Assembly (NCBI GenBank): GCA_025141835.1
Contig: CP081102.1
Coordinates: 1,922,001-1,986,000 of the forward strand
Length of the DNA stretch: 64,000 nucleotides
Source of the DNA: Rhodobacteraceae bacterium M385
GTDB taxonomy: Bacteria > Pseudomonadota > Alphaproteobacteria > Rhodobacterales > Rhodobacteraceae
Direction of reading: 5' to 3'
The notes under the pieces are model-generated. The model was not told the origin of the DNA. It searched no databases and saw only the letters and a list, made by a program, of their open reading frames with translations. Below are positions 42,286 to 50,598 of this stretch, in pieces. The translations under genes were made by a program, and so were the position numbers. How positions within the stretch are numbered: position 1 is the stretch's first letter; every line of letters starts with the position of its first letter.

Positions 42286-42580
42286 CTTGGATTGTCCGAC
42301 GCACGAGGGACAAGAACGAAGCGCCGGATCTTACACCTCAAGGGACAGCTGAGGCGCAATCAGAATATGCGGCGCGAGGGGAGGGAGAAGACCCCGCCGC
42401 CGTTTCCCCGAAGCGGTGTTTGGCCCTTAAAATACGAACCAACCGCTCCGAACCCAACCGCGTGCAAGCAGGCGCCGGGTGGGTCCGGAGGCGGGAAAAT
42501 ACGTACCTCCGAAACCCGGTGTTCCTGGCGTTAATTGCCATCACTCACGGAACAAGGACGTTATGCAGGATGGGACGTCA
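42248..42580 (-). ncRNA. Candidate lux-box-controlled RNA or small mRNA
   Basis: A lux-box-like site (42604-42623) is followed on the minus strand by TATCTA (42587-42592), a possible -10 box, and the region ends at the terminator 42248-42285, giving about 330 nt. It has several perfect stems, including CGGAGG/CCTCCG and CCTCA/TGAGG, and a single-stranded CTTCTCCCTCCCC stretch that could pair with Shine-Dalgarno sequences. TGTCCC occurs three times near the 3' end. It does not match tmRNA, RNase P RNA or SRP RNA signatures. Existence as a transcript is inferred. Confidence 0.4.
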
Positions 42581-42603
42581 TCGCGATAGATAGGGGAATC
42601 CCT

Positions 42604-42623
42604 ACCTGTCGATTAGGACAGGT
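42604..42623 (-). promoter_or_regulatory. Lux-box-like palindrome at the luxR stop codon
   Basis: The 20-bp site ACCTGTCGATTAGGACAGGT has perfect 7-bp arms around a 6-bp centre. In length and arms (ACCTGT...ACAGGT) it matches the Vibrio fischeri lux box. It overlaps the luxR TAA by one base and points downstream into the unassigned region, where related bacteria often carry luxI. Confidence 0.65.
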
Positions 42624-43426
42624 TAGCGGCGATCACCGACCGTTCCGGCCATGTGGGGCAGGCGGGGCGTGGTGTCTTCGCGGTCATCAAGGCGGAAGAT
42701 CTGGTTCAGGATTGAGGCTTTGCGCACGGCCTGAGCCGTCGTCTCTACCCCCAACGCATCGCGCGCGCCGCGCAGGTGCTTTTCGATGGTCGCCACGTTG
42801 CGTTCCAGAAGCAGCGCGATGTCGGCCATGGTCTTGCCGTCAGCAACCAGTTCCAACACCTCGGACTGGCGCGGGGTCAGCAGTTTGCGCTGACCCGTGG
42901 CGGGCAATTGCAGAATGCACAGGTGCGCCACATGGCAGATCGTCTCGATATCCTCGCCATGCTCGGCCCAGATCGCGTCGGCGGCGTCCTGGTCCATGCC
43001 CTTCTTCACGGCCATGCCGATGCCCGCGTTGGCGTTCTTGATCGCCATTGGGAAGCTCACCGTGTAACCTGCTGTAATGCCGTGCTTTTCATTCATTGCA
43101 CGCATGGCCAATTCGCCCTTGGAGGGTTCTTCATGGGCCATCGCCGTATAGACATCGCGCCAAGACGCGGCGCCTACGTTCTCGGTCGCCCACCGCATCA
43201 TCACGCCGTCGCGGAACATGCCGCCGTCGACATAGGCCTCTACATAATCGGCGGGCATATTCGTTAGCAGCAGCGCGTCTTCGGGGTTGTCATACAGACC
43301 CGCGCCGCGAAAGGCGTTGAAGCCGTAGAACACGCGGTCAAAGCCGTAACCTGCCAGTACTTTCGTATGGTGGGCCCAGAGGTCTTCGACAGTGGTCATT
43401 TCCATATAGGGGCGGAGACGTTTCAT
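42623..43426 (-). CDS. LuxR-family regulator with autoinducer-binding domain (solo)
   Basis: The 267-residue regulator has an autoinducer-binding domain (about 10-165) and a C-terminal LuxR helix-turn-helix (LTPRQSEVLELVADGKTMAD, then IALLLERNVATIEKHL). In the ligand region it reads GGMFRDGVMMRWATENVGAASW: the aspartate usually contacting the lactone is present, but the following proline is glycine. No luxI lies in the window. The gene starts six bases after aroQ, so both are probably co-transcribed. A lux-box-like site sits on its stop codon. Whether it senses an N-acyl-homoserine lactone is unknown. Confidence 0.88.
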   Translation of the reverse strand: MKRLRPYMEMTTVEDLWAHHTKVLAGYGFDRVFYGFNAFRGAGLYDNPEDALLLTNMPADYVEAYVDGGMFRDGVMMRWATENVGAASWRDVYTAMAHEEPSKGELAMRAMNEKHGITAGYTVSFPMAIKNANAGIGMAVKKGMDQDAADAIWAEHGEDIETICHVAHLCILQLPATGQRKLLTPRQSEVLELVADGKTMADIALLLERNVATIEKHLRGARDALGVETTAQAVRKASILNQIFRLDDREDTTPRLPHMAGTVGDRR

Positions 43427-43432
43427 AGACTG

Positions 43433-43870
43433 CTACTTTTTTGAAAGGTGTTGATGCAACGCACGCAGGGCGAGGGGGTAGCCGTCTGCGCCAAAGCCTT
43501 GGATGATGCCGACAACCACCGCAGCGATCATTGATGTGTGACGAAATTCTTCGCGGGCATGGGTGTTGGACAGGTGAAGCTCTATCACCGGCAAGCGCGT
43601 GGCGCTGATCGCGTCGCGCAGCGCGATGGAGGTGTGGGTGTAGGCGCCCGCGTTCAACACGACGCCATCGGTGTCGTGACGCGCCCCGTGAAGCGCATCC
43701 ACAAGCCCGCCTTCGTGGTTAGATTGCTCGAACCGAACACTGGCCCCAAAGGTGCTGACGAGGGCCTGACACTCGGCCTCGATATCTGCCAGAGACGCGG
43801 CGCCATAGATGCCCGGCTCGCGCTCTCCCAGAAGGTTTAGGTTCGGCCCGTTAAGGACTAATAGCTTCAT
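43433..43870 (-). CDS. aroQ: 3-dehydroquinate dehydratase, type II
   Basis: This shikimate-pathway enzyme converts 3-dehydroquinate to 3-dehydroshikimate as a dodecamer. The 145 residues contain LNGPNLNLLGEREPGIYG with active-site Y22, FEQSNHEGGLVD, LNAGAYTHTSIALRDAI and the catalytic-histidine region IELHLSNTHAREEFRH. It lies directly upstream of luxR in a probable operon, a pairing without an obvious metabolic reason. Confidence 0.95.
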   Translation of the reverse strand: MKLLVLNGPNLNLLGEREPGIYGAASLADIEAECQALVSTFGASVRFEQSNHEGGLVDALHGARHDTDGVVLNAGAYTHTSIALRDAISATRLPVIELHLSNTHAREEFRHTSMIAAVVVGIIQGFGADGYPLALRALHQHLSKK

Positions 43871-43957
43871 TCGTCTTATCCCTTTAGCGGCACTCTATAG
43901 GCAACCGGCGGCTTGCGTCGAGTCGTCGAATTGGCCAAGTTTTGGCACCCTTAGCGG

Positions 43958-44356
43958 CTATTTCCGGGGCTCTGGTATCTCAACCGGGCCGCCGTGTTCT
44001 TCCCACGTCGAAAATCCCTCGCGCAGGTGGGCCGCGTCAAAGCCCATGTCTTGCAGTGTCGCCACCGTCAGGGCCGATCTCCAGCCCGATGCGCAGTGAA
44101 AAACGTACTTCTTTCCTTCCTGCCCGAACACCGGCTTGAAGTAGGGGCTATCGGGGTCGACCCAGAACTCGATCATGCCGCGCGGCGCATGGACCGAGCC
44201 GGGGATGCACCCGCGCTGACGCTCTCGGATGTCGCGGATGTCCACGATCACCACATCGGGATCATCGACCTTGGCGATCAACTCGGCGGTCTCGATCTCC
44301 TCAATCCGGGCGCGAGCGGTGGCAACCATTTGTGAGGCAGAGGTTTTCAGGCCCAT
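43958..44356 (-). CDS. Rhodanese-like sulfurtransferase
   Basis: This 132-residue single-domain rhodanese has the catalytic cysteine C88 in FHCASGWRSA, the active-site loop that carries the persulfide, and VVIVDIRDIRERQRGCIPGS for the preceding strand-loop. It lacks a signal peptide. The substrate is unknown; such proteins move sulfur or detoxify cyanide and thiosulfate. I chose the ATG at 44356, with AGGAG eight bases upstream, over an upstream in-frame GTG-like start at 44398. It is divergent from prpE. Confidence 0.88.
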   Translation of the reverse strand: MGLKTSASQMVATARARIEEIETAELIAKVDDPDVVIVDIRDIRERQRGCIPGSVHAPRGMIEFWVDPDSPYFKPVFGQEGKKYVFHCASGWRSALTVATLQDMGFDAAHLREGFSTWEEHGGPVEIPEPRK

Positions 44357-44481
44357 GGGGAAAGCTCCTAATCTGTCGCAGATAGCGTTAACGCACATTG
44401 ACCGCGCTCGCGCCGCGCCGCAACCTGCGATGAAATTGGAGGGGCTGGTGCACTAATTTGCGTCAGCGGGAGGAAGATCAC

Positions 44482-46383
44482 ATGACGTATAAAGAGACGT
44501 TCGAAAGGGCCAGCACGGACCCGGAGGGCTTTTGGCTTGAGGCAGCAGGCGGGATTGATTGGGTAACTCCGCCGACACAGGCATTCACGCCCGGTTCTGG
44601 CGTATACGGGCGATGGTTTGAGGGCGCTGTTGGCAACACCTGCCACAACGCTGTGGATCGTCATGTGGCGGCCGGACGCGGCGACCAGCCTGCGATCATC
44701 TACGACAGCCCCGTGACCGATACCAAGCGCACGATCTCCTACACAGAGCTGCTGGACGAGGTCGCCACCCTGGGCGCGGTGCTGACAGGCATGGGCGTGG
44801 GGCAGGGGGACCGGGTCATCATCTATATGCCGATGGTGGCCGAGGCGGTGATTGCGATGTTGGCGTGTTCCCGAATTGGCGCGGTTCATTCCGTGGTGTT
44901 TGGCGGCTTCGCTCCGGCTGAGCTGGCCACGCGGATCGACGATGCGGATGCCACGGTTATCCTGACCGCCTCTTGCGGGATCGAGCCGGGACGGGTCATT
45001 GACTACATGAGCCTTGTGTCAGAAGCTATTGATATTGCGCAAAACAATGTGTCGTCTTGTTTGGTGCTTCAGCGTGAAATTCAGCCCGCTAACCTGACCG
45101 AGGGCCGTGATCTGGATTGGGCCGAGGAAATGGCCCGCGCCCGTGCCGAAGGCCGCAGCGCCCCTTGCGCCGAAGTGGCGGCGACGGACCCGGCCTATAT
45201 CCTCTATACCTCCGGCACCACGGGCCAGCCCAAGGGCGTGGTGCGCGACACGGGTGGCCATATGGTGGCGCTCAACTGGACGATGAAAAACATCTATGGC
45301 GTGAAAGCAGGAGAGGTGTTTTGGGCCGCCTCAGACGTCGGGTGGGTCGTGGGGCATTCCTACATCTGCTACGCGCCTTTGCTGGCCGGCTGCACCACCG
45401 TGGTTTTCGAAGGCAAGCCCATCGGCACGCCGGACGCTGGCACTTTCTGGCGGGTGATCGAGGATCATGACGTGAGCGTAATGTTCACCGCGCCGACCGC
45501 GTTCCGCGCGATCCGGGGGCAAGATCCAGAGGGTGAATTTCTGGAGAAATACGACACCTCGAGCCTGCGCGCGTTGTTCCTTGCGGGCGAACGCTCGGAC
45601 CCGGCGACATTGGCTTGGGCGGAAGCGCAACTTGGCGTGCCCGTGATCGACCATTGGTGGCAGACCGAGACCGGATGGGCGATTTCCGCAATCCCTATGG
45701 GGATCGAGGCTTTGGCCGTAAAACATGGCTCTCCAGGCGTGCCGATGCCGGGATATGACGTGCAAGTCTTGGATGACGCAGGGCATCCCGTGCCCAATGG
45801 GACGCTTGGAAATATCGTGGTGAAGCTGCCGCTGCCGCCGTCATGTTTGCCGACGCTTTGGAACGCGGAAGACCGCTTCCATTCGTCCTATCTTAATGAA
45901 TTTCCCGGATATTATGCCACTTCTGACGCCGGAATTCTGGATGAGGACGGCTATCTGCACATCATGGCGCGAACCGACGATATCATCAATGTTGCGGGCC
46001 ACAGGCTGTCCACAGGCGCGATGGAAGAGGTTCTTTCCAACCACGACGCCGTGGCCGAATGTGCAGTTGTGGGCAAGGCGGATGCGTTGAAGGGCCAAGT
46101 TCCTTTAGGCTTCTTCGTGCTGAAATCCGGTGTGGAACAAGACGCCGATGAAATCACCGCCGAGCTGGTCAAAAAGGTCCGCCATGACATCGGGGCTGTT
46201 GCCGCGTTCAAGTTGGCGGTGCCGGTGAAACGCTTGCCAAAGACGCGCTCTGGCAAGGTTCTGCGTGGCACCATGCAGAAGATCGCGGACGCTGAGGCCT
46301 ACAAGATGCCGGCCGCCATTGATGACCCCGTGATCCTTGATGAGATCACGCAAGTTTTGACCGACAAAGGATTGATCGGATGA
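44482..46383 (+). CDS. prpE: Propionyl-CoA synthetase
   Basis: This acetyl-CoA-synthetase-like ligase activates propionate to propionyl-CoA. The 633 residues contain AVDRHVAAGRGDQPAIIYDS, the ATP loop YILYTSGTTGQPKGVVRDTG, WWQTETGW, and the C-terminal lysine motif KTRSGKVLRG, which is the usual acetylation site. The VRDTGGH segment and the N-terminal YKETFERASTDPEGFW fit PrpE rather than Acs. GGGAGGAAG precedes the ATG. The end overlaps ridA by four bases. Confidence 0.93.
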   Translation: MTYKETFERASTDPEGFWLEAAGGIDWVTPPTQAFTPGSGVYGRWFEGAVGNTCHNAVDRHVAAGRGDQPAIIYDSPVTDTKRTISYTELLDEVATLGAVLTGMGVGQGDRVIIYMPMVAEAVIAMLACSRIGAVHSVVFGGFAPAELATRIDDADATVILTASCGIEPGRVIDYMSLVSEAIDIAQNNVSSCLVLQREIQPANLTEGRDLDWAEEMARARAEGRSAPCAEVAATDPAYILYTSGTTGQPKGVVRDTGGHMVALNWTMKNIYGVKAGEVFWAASDVGWVVGHSYICYAPLLAGCTTVVFEGKPIGTPDAGTFWRVIEDHDVSVMFTAPTAFRAIRGQDPEGEFLEKYDTSSLRALFLAGERSDPATLAWAEAQLGVPVIDHWWQTETGWAISAIPMGIEALAVKHGSPGVPMPGYDVQVLDDAGHPVPNGTLGNIVVKLPLPPSCLPTLWNAEDRFHSSYLNEFPGYYATSDAGILDEDGYLHIMARTDDIINVAGHRLSTGAMEEVLSNHDAVAECAVVGKADALKGQVPLGFFVLKSGVEQDADEITAELVKKVRHDIGAVAAFKLAVPVKRLPKTRSGKVLRGTMQKIADAEAYKMPAAIDDPVILDEITQVLTDKGLIG

Positions 46384-46721
46384 TTGAACGGATTGAGCCG
46401 AGCGTTCGCAGCTCGAAAATCGTGAAGCACAATGGCGTGGCGTATCTGACGGGCCAAGTGGGCGAGGGTGCCGATATCACGGAACAGACACAGGAATGTC
46501 TGCGCCGTGTCGATGCGCTGTTGGCGCAAGCCGGGTCATCGCGTGAACATATGTTGCAGGTCACGATCTGGCTGGCGGACATGGCCGACTTCGCCGCCAT
46601 GAATGAGGTCTGGAACGCTTGGGTGCCCGAGGGCCACGCACCGGCGCGGGCCTGTGGCGAAGCGCGGCTGGCGCGTGACGTGCTGAAGGTGGAAATGATC
46701 GTCACGGCAGCGGTGATTTGA
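46380..46721 (+). CDS. RidA-family enamine/imine deaminase
   Basis: This 113-residue protein belongs to the RidA/YjgF family, which hydrolyses reactive enamines and imines such as 2-aminoacrylate. The fold-defining stretches GVAYLTGQVG, LLAQAGSSREHMLQVTIWLA and the active-site region PARACGEARLARDVLKVEM with the conserved arginine are present. Its ATG overlaps the prpE stop (ATGA), so it is coupled to propionyl-CoA synthetase. The specific imine substrate is not predictable. Confidence 0.9.
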   Translation: MIERIEPSVRSSKIVKHNGVAYLTGQVGEGADITEQTQECLRRVDALLAQAGSSREHMLQVTIWLADMADFAAMNEVWNAWVPEGHAPARACGEARLARDVLKVEMIVTAAVI

Positions 46722-46749
46722 TCCGGGGGGGCTTTGTAAGTGTTTGGCA

Positions 46750-46778
46750 TTGTTAGGTATCTGCATATTTAACATAAT
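46750..46778 (+). promoter_or_regulatory. Sigma-70-like promoter in the ridA-phoB gap
   Basis: TTGTTA (46750-46755) and CATAAT (46773-46778) are separated by exactly 17 bases in an unusually AT-rich patch. No protein gene starts on the plus strand behind it. Confidence 0.45.
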
Positions 46779-46784
46779 CATGAT

Positions 46785-46950
46785 TACTGGCGAAATGTAT
46801 TGAGGGATGTGGCGCTGCCCTGTTGCCGCCCTCTCGTATGTTCGGTGTTGGAAATCCCGGATCGCATCGGCCAAAACTGGCGCTCTCGTCGATCTGAGCG
46901 CCGATGGCCTGTGTAACGGCCCCTCAGCGACGGCTGAGCGCCGTTTCTCA
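46785..46950 (+). ncRNA. Candidate structured RNA in the ridA-phoB gap
   Basis: These bases lie in a 301-base gap between the convergent ends of ridA and phoB. Behind the promoter at 46750-46778 there is a hairpin GGCGCTC/GAGCGCC (46879-46902) and a long hairpin from 46915 to 46945 in which AACGGC pairs with GCCGTT and CTCAGC with GCTGAG around loop GACG, followed by TTTCTC. The T-run is weak. I see no plausible protein frame. It could be a small RNA or remnant; evidence is moderate to weak. Confidence 0.3.
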
Positions 46951-47022
46951 GAAGCCAACACGCCCGTCGATATGATTGTCTCGCCAGAGCAATCACTTAC
47001 GCCGCAACGCTCACGCTCGACT

Positions 47023-47709
47023 TTATCCTAGCGCATAGCCCGCGCCGCGCACCGTGCGGATCGGGTCACCGGCTTGGGCGACCTTCAACGCCTTGCGCAA
47101 GCGTCCGACGTGGACGTCCACGGTACGGCTATCGACGTAGATGTCACGGCCCCAGACGCGATCCAGAAGCTGTTCGCGCGCCCACACCCTGCCCGGCCGT
47201 TCCATGAATGCGGTCAGCAAGCGGAACTCTGTCGGGCCAAGGCTGACCACGTCGCCACCGCGATAGACGCGGTGCTCGGCCAGGTCGATGACGATGTCTT
47301 CATATTCCAACCGCTCCCCGACCGAGGATGGCCTAACCCTGCGTAACTGCGTGCGGACGCGGGCCAGAAGTTCGGCCACGGAATATGGCTTGGTAATGTA
47401 GTCGTCGGCGCCAGTTTCAAGGCCGCGCACCTTGTCGGTATCCTCGGACCGGGCCGAGAGCATGATGATCGGAATCTTTGATGTGGCCGCCCCCGACTTC
47501 AACTGGCGGCAGATCTCGATCCCGCTGACTTCGGGCAGCATCCAGTCCAACACGATGAGGTCTGGCAAGGTTTCTTGCACCACGATCAACGCATCATCGC
47601 CTGAGGCCGCCGTCACAACCGAGAACCCCTCGGCACGGAGGTTATAGGCGAGCACCTCTCGCTGAGCGGGCTCATCTTCCACCACAAGTACGATCGGTTC
47701 ACCAGCCAT
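47023..47709 (-). CDS. phoB: Phosphate regulon response regulator PhoB
   Basis: This OmpR-type transcription factor activates Pho-regulon promoters when phosphate is scarce. The 228 residues have a receiver with D55 (LIVLDWMLPEVSG) and a winged-helix DNA-binding domain (LLTAFMERPGRVWAREQLLD, then TVDVHVGRLRKAL). It is the last gene of phoR-pstS-pstC-pstA-pstB-phoU-phoB, three bases after phoU. It likely binds the Pho box at 53172-53205 and so activates its own operon. Confidence 0.95.
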   Translation of the reverse strand: MAGEPIVLVVEDEPAQREVLAYNLRAEGFSVVTAASGDDALIVVQETLPDLIVLDWMLPEVSGIEICRQLKSGAATSKIPIIMLSARSEDTDKVRGLETGADDYITKPYSVAELLARVRTQLRRVRPSSVGERLEYEDIVIDLAEHRVYRGGDVVSLGPTEFRLLTAFMERPGRVWAREQLLDRVWGRDIYVDSRTVDVHVGRLRKALKVAQAGDPIRTVRGAGYALG

Positions 47710-47712
47710 TGC

Positions 47713-48423
47713 TTAGGCCCCGGCTAAGAAAGGCGTTTCGTCATCCTTCGGGCGATCTTCGCTCGGGATTTCGCCGGTCACAAGATAGATCACCTGCTCG
47801 GCCATCGAGGTGACATGGTCGCCCATCCGTTCGATGTTTTTTGCCATAAAATGCAGGTGCATACAGGTGGTGATGTGGCGTGGGTCTTCCATCATGTGGG
47901 TCAGGTATTCGCGGAACAGCGCGGAATACATCTGGTCCACTTCAAGGTCGCGCTGGCGCACGTCTTCGGCAAGATCCGCGTTGCGCTGAATATAGGCGTC
48001 GAGCACGTCTTTCAGCATCATTTCAACTTGGTGCGCCATCCGCTTGAGCGCCGCTGTGTCACCGGGAACCGAGGGCAACTCGATCACTGCTTCACTGCGT
48101 TTGGCGATGTTTTTGGCGTAATCGGCGATCCGTTCAAGGTTGCCGGATACGCGGAAGACCGACAGCAAGGTTCGCAGGTCCGATGCGGCGGGTTGGCGCA
48201 ATGCGATGATGCGTGCGGCTTCTTCGTTGAGGTTGGTTTCCGCCTCATCAATGGCGCGGTCGGCCTTGCGAACGGCCTGGGCCAGTTCAAGGTCGCGGGT
48301 GGTCAATGCGGTAGAGGCATTGGCAATCGCCTCTTCCACCATGCCGCCCATACGCATGATCTGGGTCTGAATACCTTCGAGGTCGCGGTCAAAGCTGCTG
48401 ACGATGTGTTCTTGGTTTGGCAT
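47713..48423 (-). CDS. phoU: Phosphate signalling protein PhoU
   Basis: PhoU links the PstSCAB transporter to the PhoR kinase and restrains phosphate uptake. The 236 residues fold as two three-helix bundles with the metal-binding repeats ERIADYAKNIAKR and ERMGDHVTSMAEQ (the E/DXXXD motifs). I chose the ATG at 48423, four bases after the pstB stop; the open frame extends further to 48522 inside pstB. Confidence 0.95.
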   Translation of the reverse strand: MPNQEHIVSSFDRDLEGIQTQIMRMGGMVEEAIANASTALTTRDLELAQAVRKADRAIDEAETNLNEEAARIIALRQPAASDLRTLLSVFRVSGNLERIADYAKNIAKRSEAVIELPSVPGDTAALKRMAHQVEMMLKDVLDAYIQRNADLAEDVRQRDLEVDQMYSALFREYLTHMMEDPRHITTCMHLHFMAKNIERMGDHVTSMAEQVIYLVTGEIPSEDRPKDDETPFLAGA

Positions 48424-48427
48424 GGCG

Positions 48428-49273
48428 CTATCCGATCCGTCCCGTGATGTAGCTTTCCGTGCGGGGATCGCTGGGGTTGGTGAAAATTTTGTCGGTGTCG
48501 TCAAATTCGACGATGTTCCCAAGGTGGAAGAACGCGGTCTTCTGGCTGACTCGTGCCGCCTGCTGCATCGAGTGGGTCACGATGACAACAGAGTACTGCT
48601 CTCGCAGCTCATCGATCAGTTCCTCCACTTGCGCAGTAGCGATGGGGTCCAGTGCCGAGCAAGGCTCGTCCATCAGCAGGACTTCCGGCGATGTGGCGAC
48701 CGCACGGGCAATGCACAGACGTTGCTGCTGGCCGCCAGAAAGGCCGGTGCCGGGCGCATCGAGGCGGTCTTTTACCTCGTCCCAAATGGCGGCGCGACGC
48801 AGGGATTTTTCCACGATCTCTTCAAGGTCCGCCTTCTTGTGGGCCAACCCGTGAATACGCGGACCATAGGCCACATTGTCGAAGATCGACTTGGGGAACG
48901 GGTTTGGCTTTTGGAACACCATGCCCACCTTGGCGCGCAATTGCACCGGGTCGATGCGCGGGTCGTAGATGTTCTCGCCTTCCAGCGTGATCTCACCGGT
49001 GACCTTACAGCCCTCGATCGTGTCGTTCATCCGGTTGAGCGACCGCAGGAAGGTGGACTTACCGCACCCCGAAGGCCCGATAAACGCCGTCACTGTCTTG
49101 TCGGCGATGTCCACATCCACGCCCTTGATGGCACGGGTGACGGACGCGTCGTTCAGCATGCTCTCGACAGAGCGTTTGCCGTTCCCTGCCCCGTAGAACA
49201 CATCTACGCCGCGGGCTTTCATTTTGAGCGTTTCCAAAGCTACCTCTTGGTCGATTGTGCGCATGTCGTTCAC
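48428..49273 (-). CDS. pstB: Phosphate ABC transporter ATP-binding protein PstB
   Basis: This ATPase powers high-affinity phosphate import. The 281 residues contain Walker A GPSGCGKST, the Q-loop MVFQKPNPFP, signature LSGGQQQR, Walker B VLLMDEPCSALD and switch histidine THSMQQA. Starts are possible at 49300 (GTG), 49288 (ATG), 49273 (GTG) and 49264 (ATG). I prefer GTG at 49273 because GGAGG lies eight bases upstream and the family starts close to this point. Confidence 0.95.
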   Translation of the reverse strand: MNDMRTIDQEVALETLKMKARGVDVFYGAGNGKRSVESMLNDASVTRAIKGVDVDIADKTVTAFIGPSGCGKSTFLRSLNRMNDTIEGCKVTGEITLEGENIYDPRIDPVQLRAKVGMVFQKPNPFPKSIFDNVAYGPRIHGLAHKKADLEEIVEKSLRRAAIWDEVKDRLDAPGTGLSGGQQQRLCIARAVATSPEVLLMDEPCSALDPIATAQVEELIDELREQYSVVIVTHSMQQAARVSQKTAFFHLGNIVEFDDTDKIFTNPSDPRTESYITGRIG

Positions 49274-49293
49274 GTTGAAATCCTCCATGAGGC

Positions 49294-50586
49294 CTACCAC
49301 CGTCTTTCGAATTTGTTTCTTAGATAGATCGCGACGCCGTTCATGATGACCAGGAAGCCAAGCAGCACGAGGATCGCGGCGGATGTCCGGCTGACGAAGC
49401 CGCGTTCGGGGCTGTCGGCCCAGATGAAGATCTGTGTGGGCATCGCCGTGGCGGCATCAAACGGAGAGCTGGCGGCAGAGGTGATGAAGGCGTTCATCCC
49501 GATCAGAAGAAGCGGCGCAGTTTCCCCAAGCGCTTGAGCGAGACCGATGATTGTGCCCGTGAGGATACCGGGCATGGCCAGCGGCAGGACGTGGCCGAAG
49601 ACCACTTGCTGACGCGATGCGCCAAGGCCCAAGGCGGCCTCTCGGATCGACGGTGGCACCGCTTTCAGGGCCGCACGGGTCGCGATGATGATTGTTGGCA
49701 TGGTCATCAGTGCCAGTGTCAGGCCGCCCACGAATGGGGCCGACCGGGGCATCCCGAACCAGTTCAGGAACACCGCCAAGGCAAGCAGACCAAATACCAC
49801 CGAAGGCACCGCCGCGAGGTTGTTGATGTTCACCTCGATGAAGTCCGACAAGCGGTTCTTCGGGGCGAATTCCTCTAGGTAGATGGCCGCGCCAATGCCG
49901 ATGGGAAAAGCGATTACGAAGCAGGTCAGCAGCGCCCAGAAAGAGCCCACCAAAGCGCCCTTCAGGCCCGCCAGTTCAGGAAAGCGGCTATCGGCGTTCG
50001 TGAAGAGCGCGACGTTAAAGGGCCGAGAGATCAGGCCAGCGGCGTCCAATTCGTCGAACCAGAGGATCTCTTGATCGTTGACGCGGCGCAGCTCTTCCGG
50101 CGTGTCGCGACGGATGCCACCCTTGTTAAGCTGATCGAAAATGTCGGCAACGGGCACCGTCATGGTGATGGTCTGACCGATCAGATCGTTGTCAGCCACA
50201 ACCCGGTCGCGCAGGTCGAACTGCGCCCCGTTGGATAGGATGCCGCGCACCGCGCGGGCGTCGGTTTCCGGGTCCGCCGATGGCAGGTTCGCCAGCACTG
50301 CCGCCGTCAGCACGTTCTGGAAACCACCGCGTGGCAGACGGTCCACCTCGATCTCGGCGGGGTCCACGTAGACATCAAGGGTCACATGGGTCTGCACAAA
50401 GGCCGTGTGACCCGTTTTCACCAGCGAGGCCACGAGGATGAAGAGGACCGAGAAGGCCAGCAGGATCGCCCCAAGCCCGCAGGCTTGCAGCAGTGTTTCT
50501 TTACGCTTGCGGCGACGCACTTGAGGCGAGGCCTGACGCAGCGACCGGGCTGGGGTCGTACCGTTGGTATCTGGAATGTTTGCCAT
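49294..50586 (-). CDS. pstA: Phosphate ABC transporter permease PstA
   Basis: This inner-membrane permease has 430 residues, well over the roughly 300 of E. coli PstA. The extra length is a periplasmic insertion between helix 1 (about 35-55) and helix 2 (about 212-232), rich in charged residues. The permease core carries the EAA-type coupling loop AALGLGASRQQVVFGHVLPL and the usual ALGETAPLLL. Such long PstA proteins are common in Alphaproteobacteria. The N-terminal 30 residues are a basic cytoplasmic tail (QVRRRKRKETL). Confidence 0.94.
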   Translation of the reverse strand: MANIPDTNGTTPARSLRQASPQVRRRKRKETLLQACGLGAILLAFSVLFILVASLVKTGHTAFVQTHVTLDVYVDPAEIEVDRLPRGGFQNVLTAAVLANLPSADPETDARAVRGILSNGAQFDLRDRVVADNDLIGQTITMTVPVADIFDQLNKGGIRRDTPEELRRVNDQEILWFDELDAAGLISRPFNVALFTNADSRFPELAGLKGALVGSFWALLTCFVIAFPIGIGAAIYLEEFAPKNRLSDFIEVNINNLAAVPSVVFGLLALAVFLNWFGMPRSAPFVGGLTLALMTMPTIIIATRAALKAVPPSIREAALGLGASRQQVVFGHVLPLAMPGILTGTIIGLAQALGETAPLLLIGMNAFITSAASSPFDAATAMPTQIFIWADSPERGFVSRTSAAILVLLGFLVIMNGVAIYLRNKFERRW

Positions 50587-50598
50587 TGATCCGTCGCC

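Larger units (their letters stand above)
42159..42622. other. 464-base gap between the beta-lactamase and luxR: lux box, unassigned transcript, terminator
   Basis: I see no recognisable protein gene. The gap contains a lux-box-like palindrome at its right end, a region with many inverted repeats, and a strong minus-strand terminator at 42248-42285. One 67-codon ATG frame exists (42338-42541, minus) with poor coding character. Confidence 0.6.

Noticed and set aside
42338..42544. A 68-codon open frame in the lux-box-controlled region as a protein gene
   Set aside because: The start has only a weak GTGAGTG upstream, the translation is an Arg-rich, structureless sequence, and the region is better explained by RNA hairpins. 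A small protein is not fully excluded.
42248..42620. tmRNA, RNase P RNA, SRP RNA or 6S RNA in the beta-lactamase-luxR gap
   Set aside because: No CCA-bearing acceptor region, tag peptide frame, RNase P core or SRP loop motif is visible. I could not find a convincing 6S-like closing stem.
42604..42623. The palindrome at the luxR stop codon as a transcription terminator
   Set aside because: The 7-bp arms are short and no T-run follows on either strand, whereas length and arms match a lux box.
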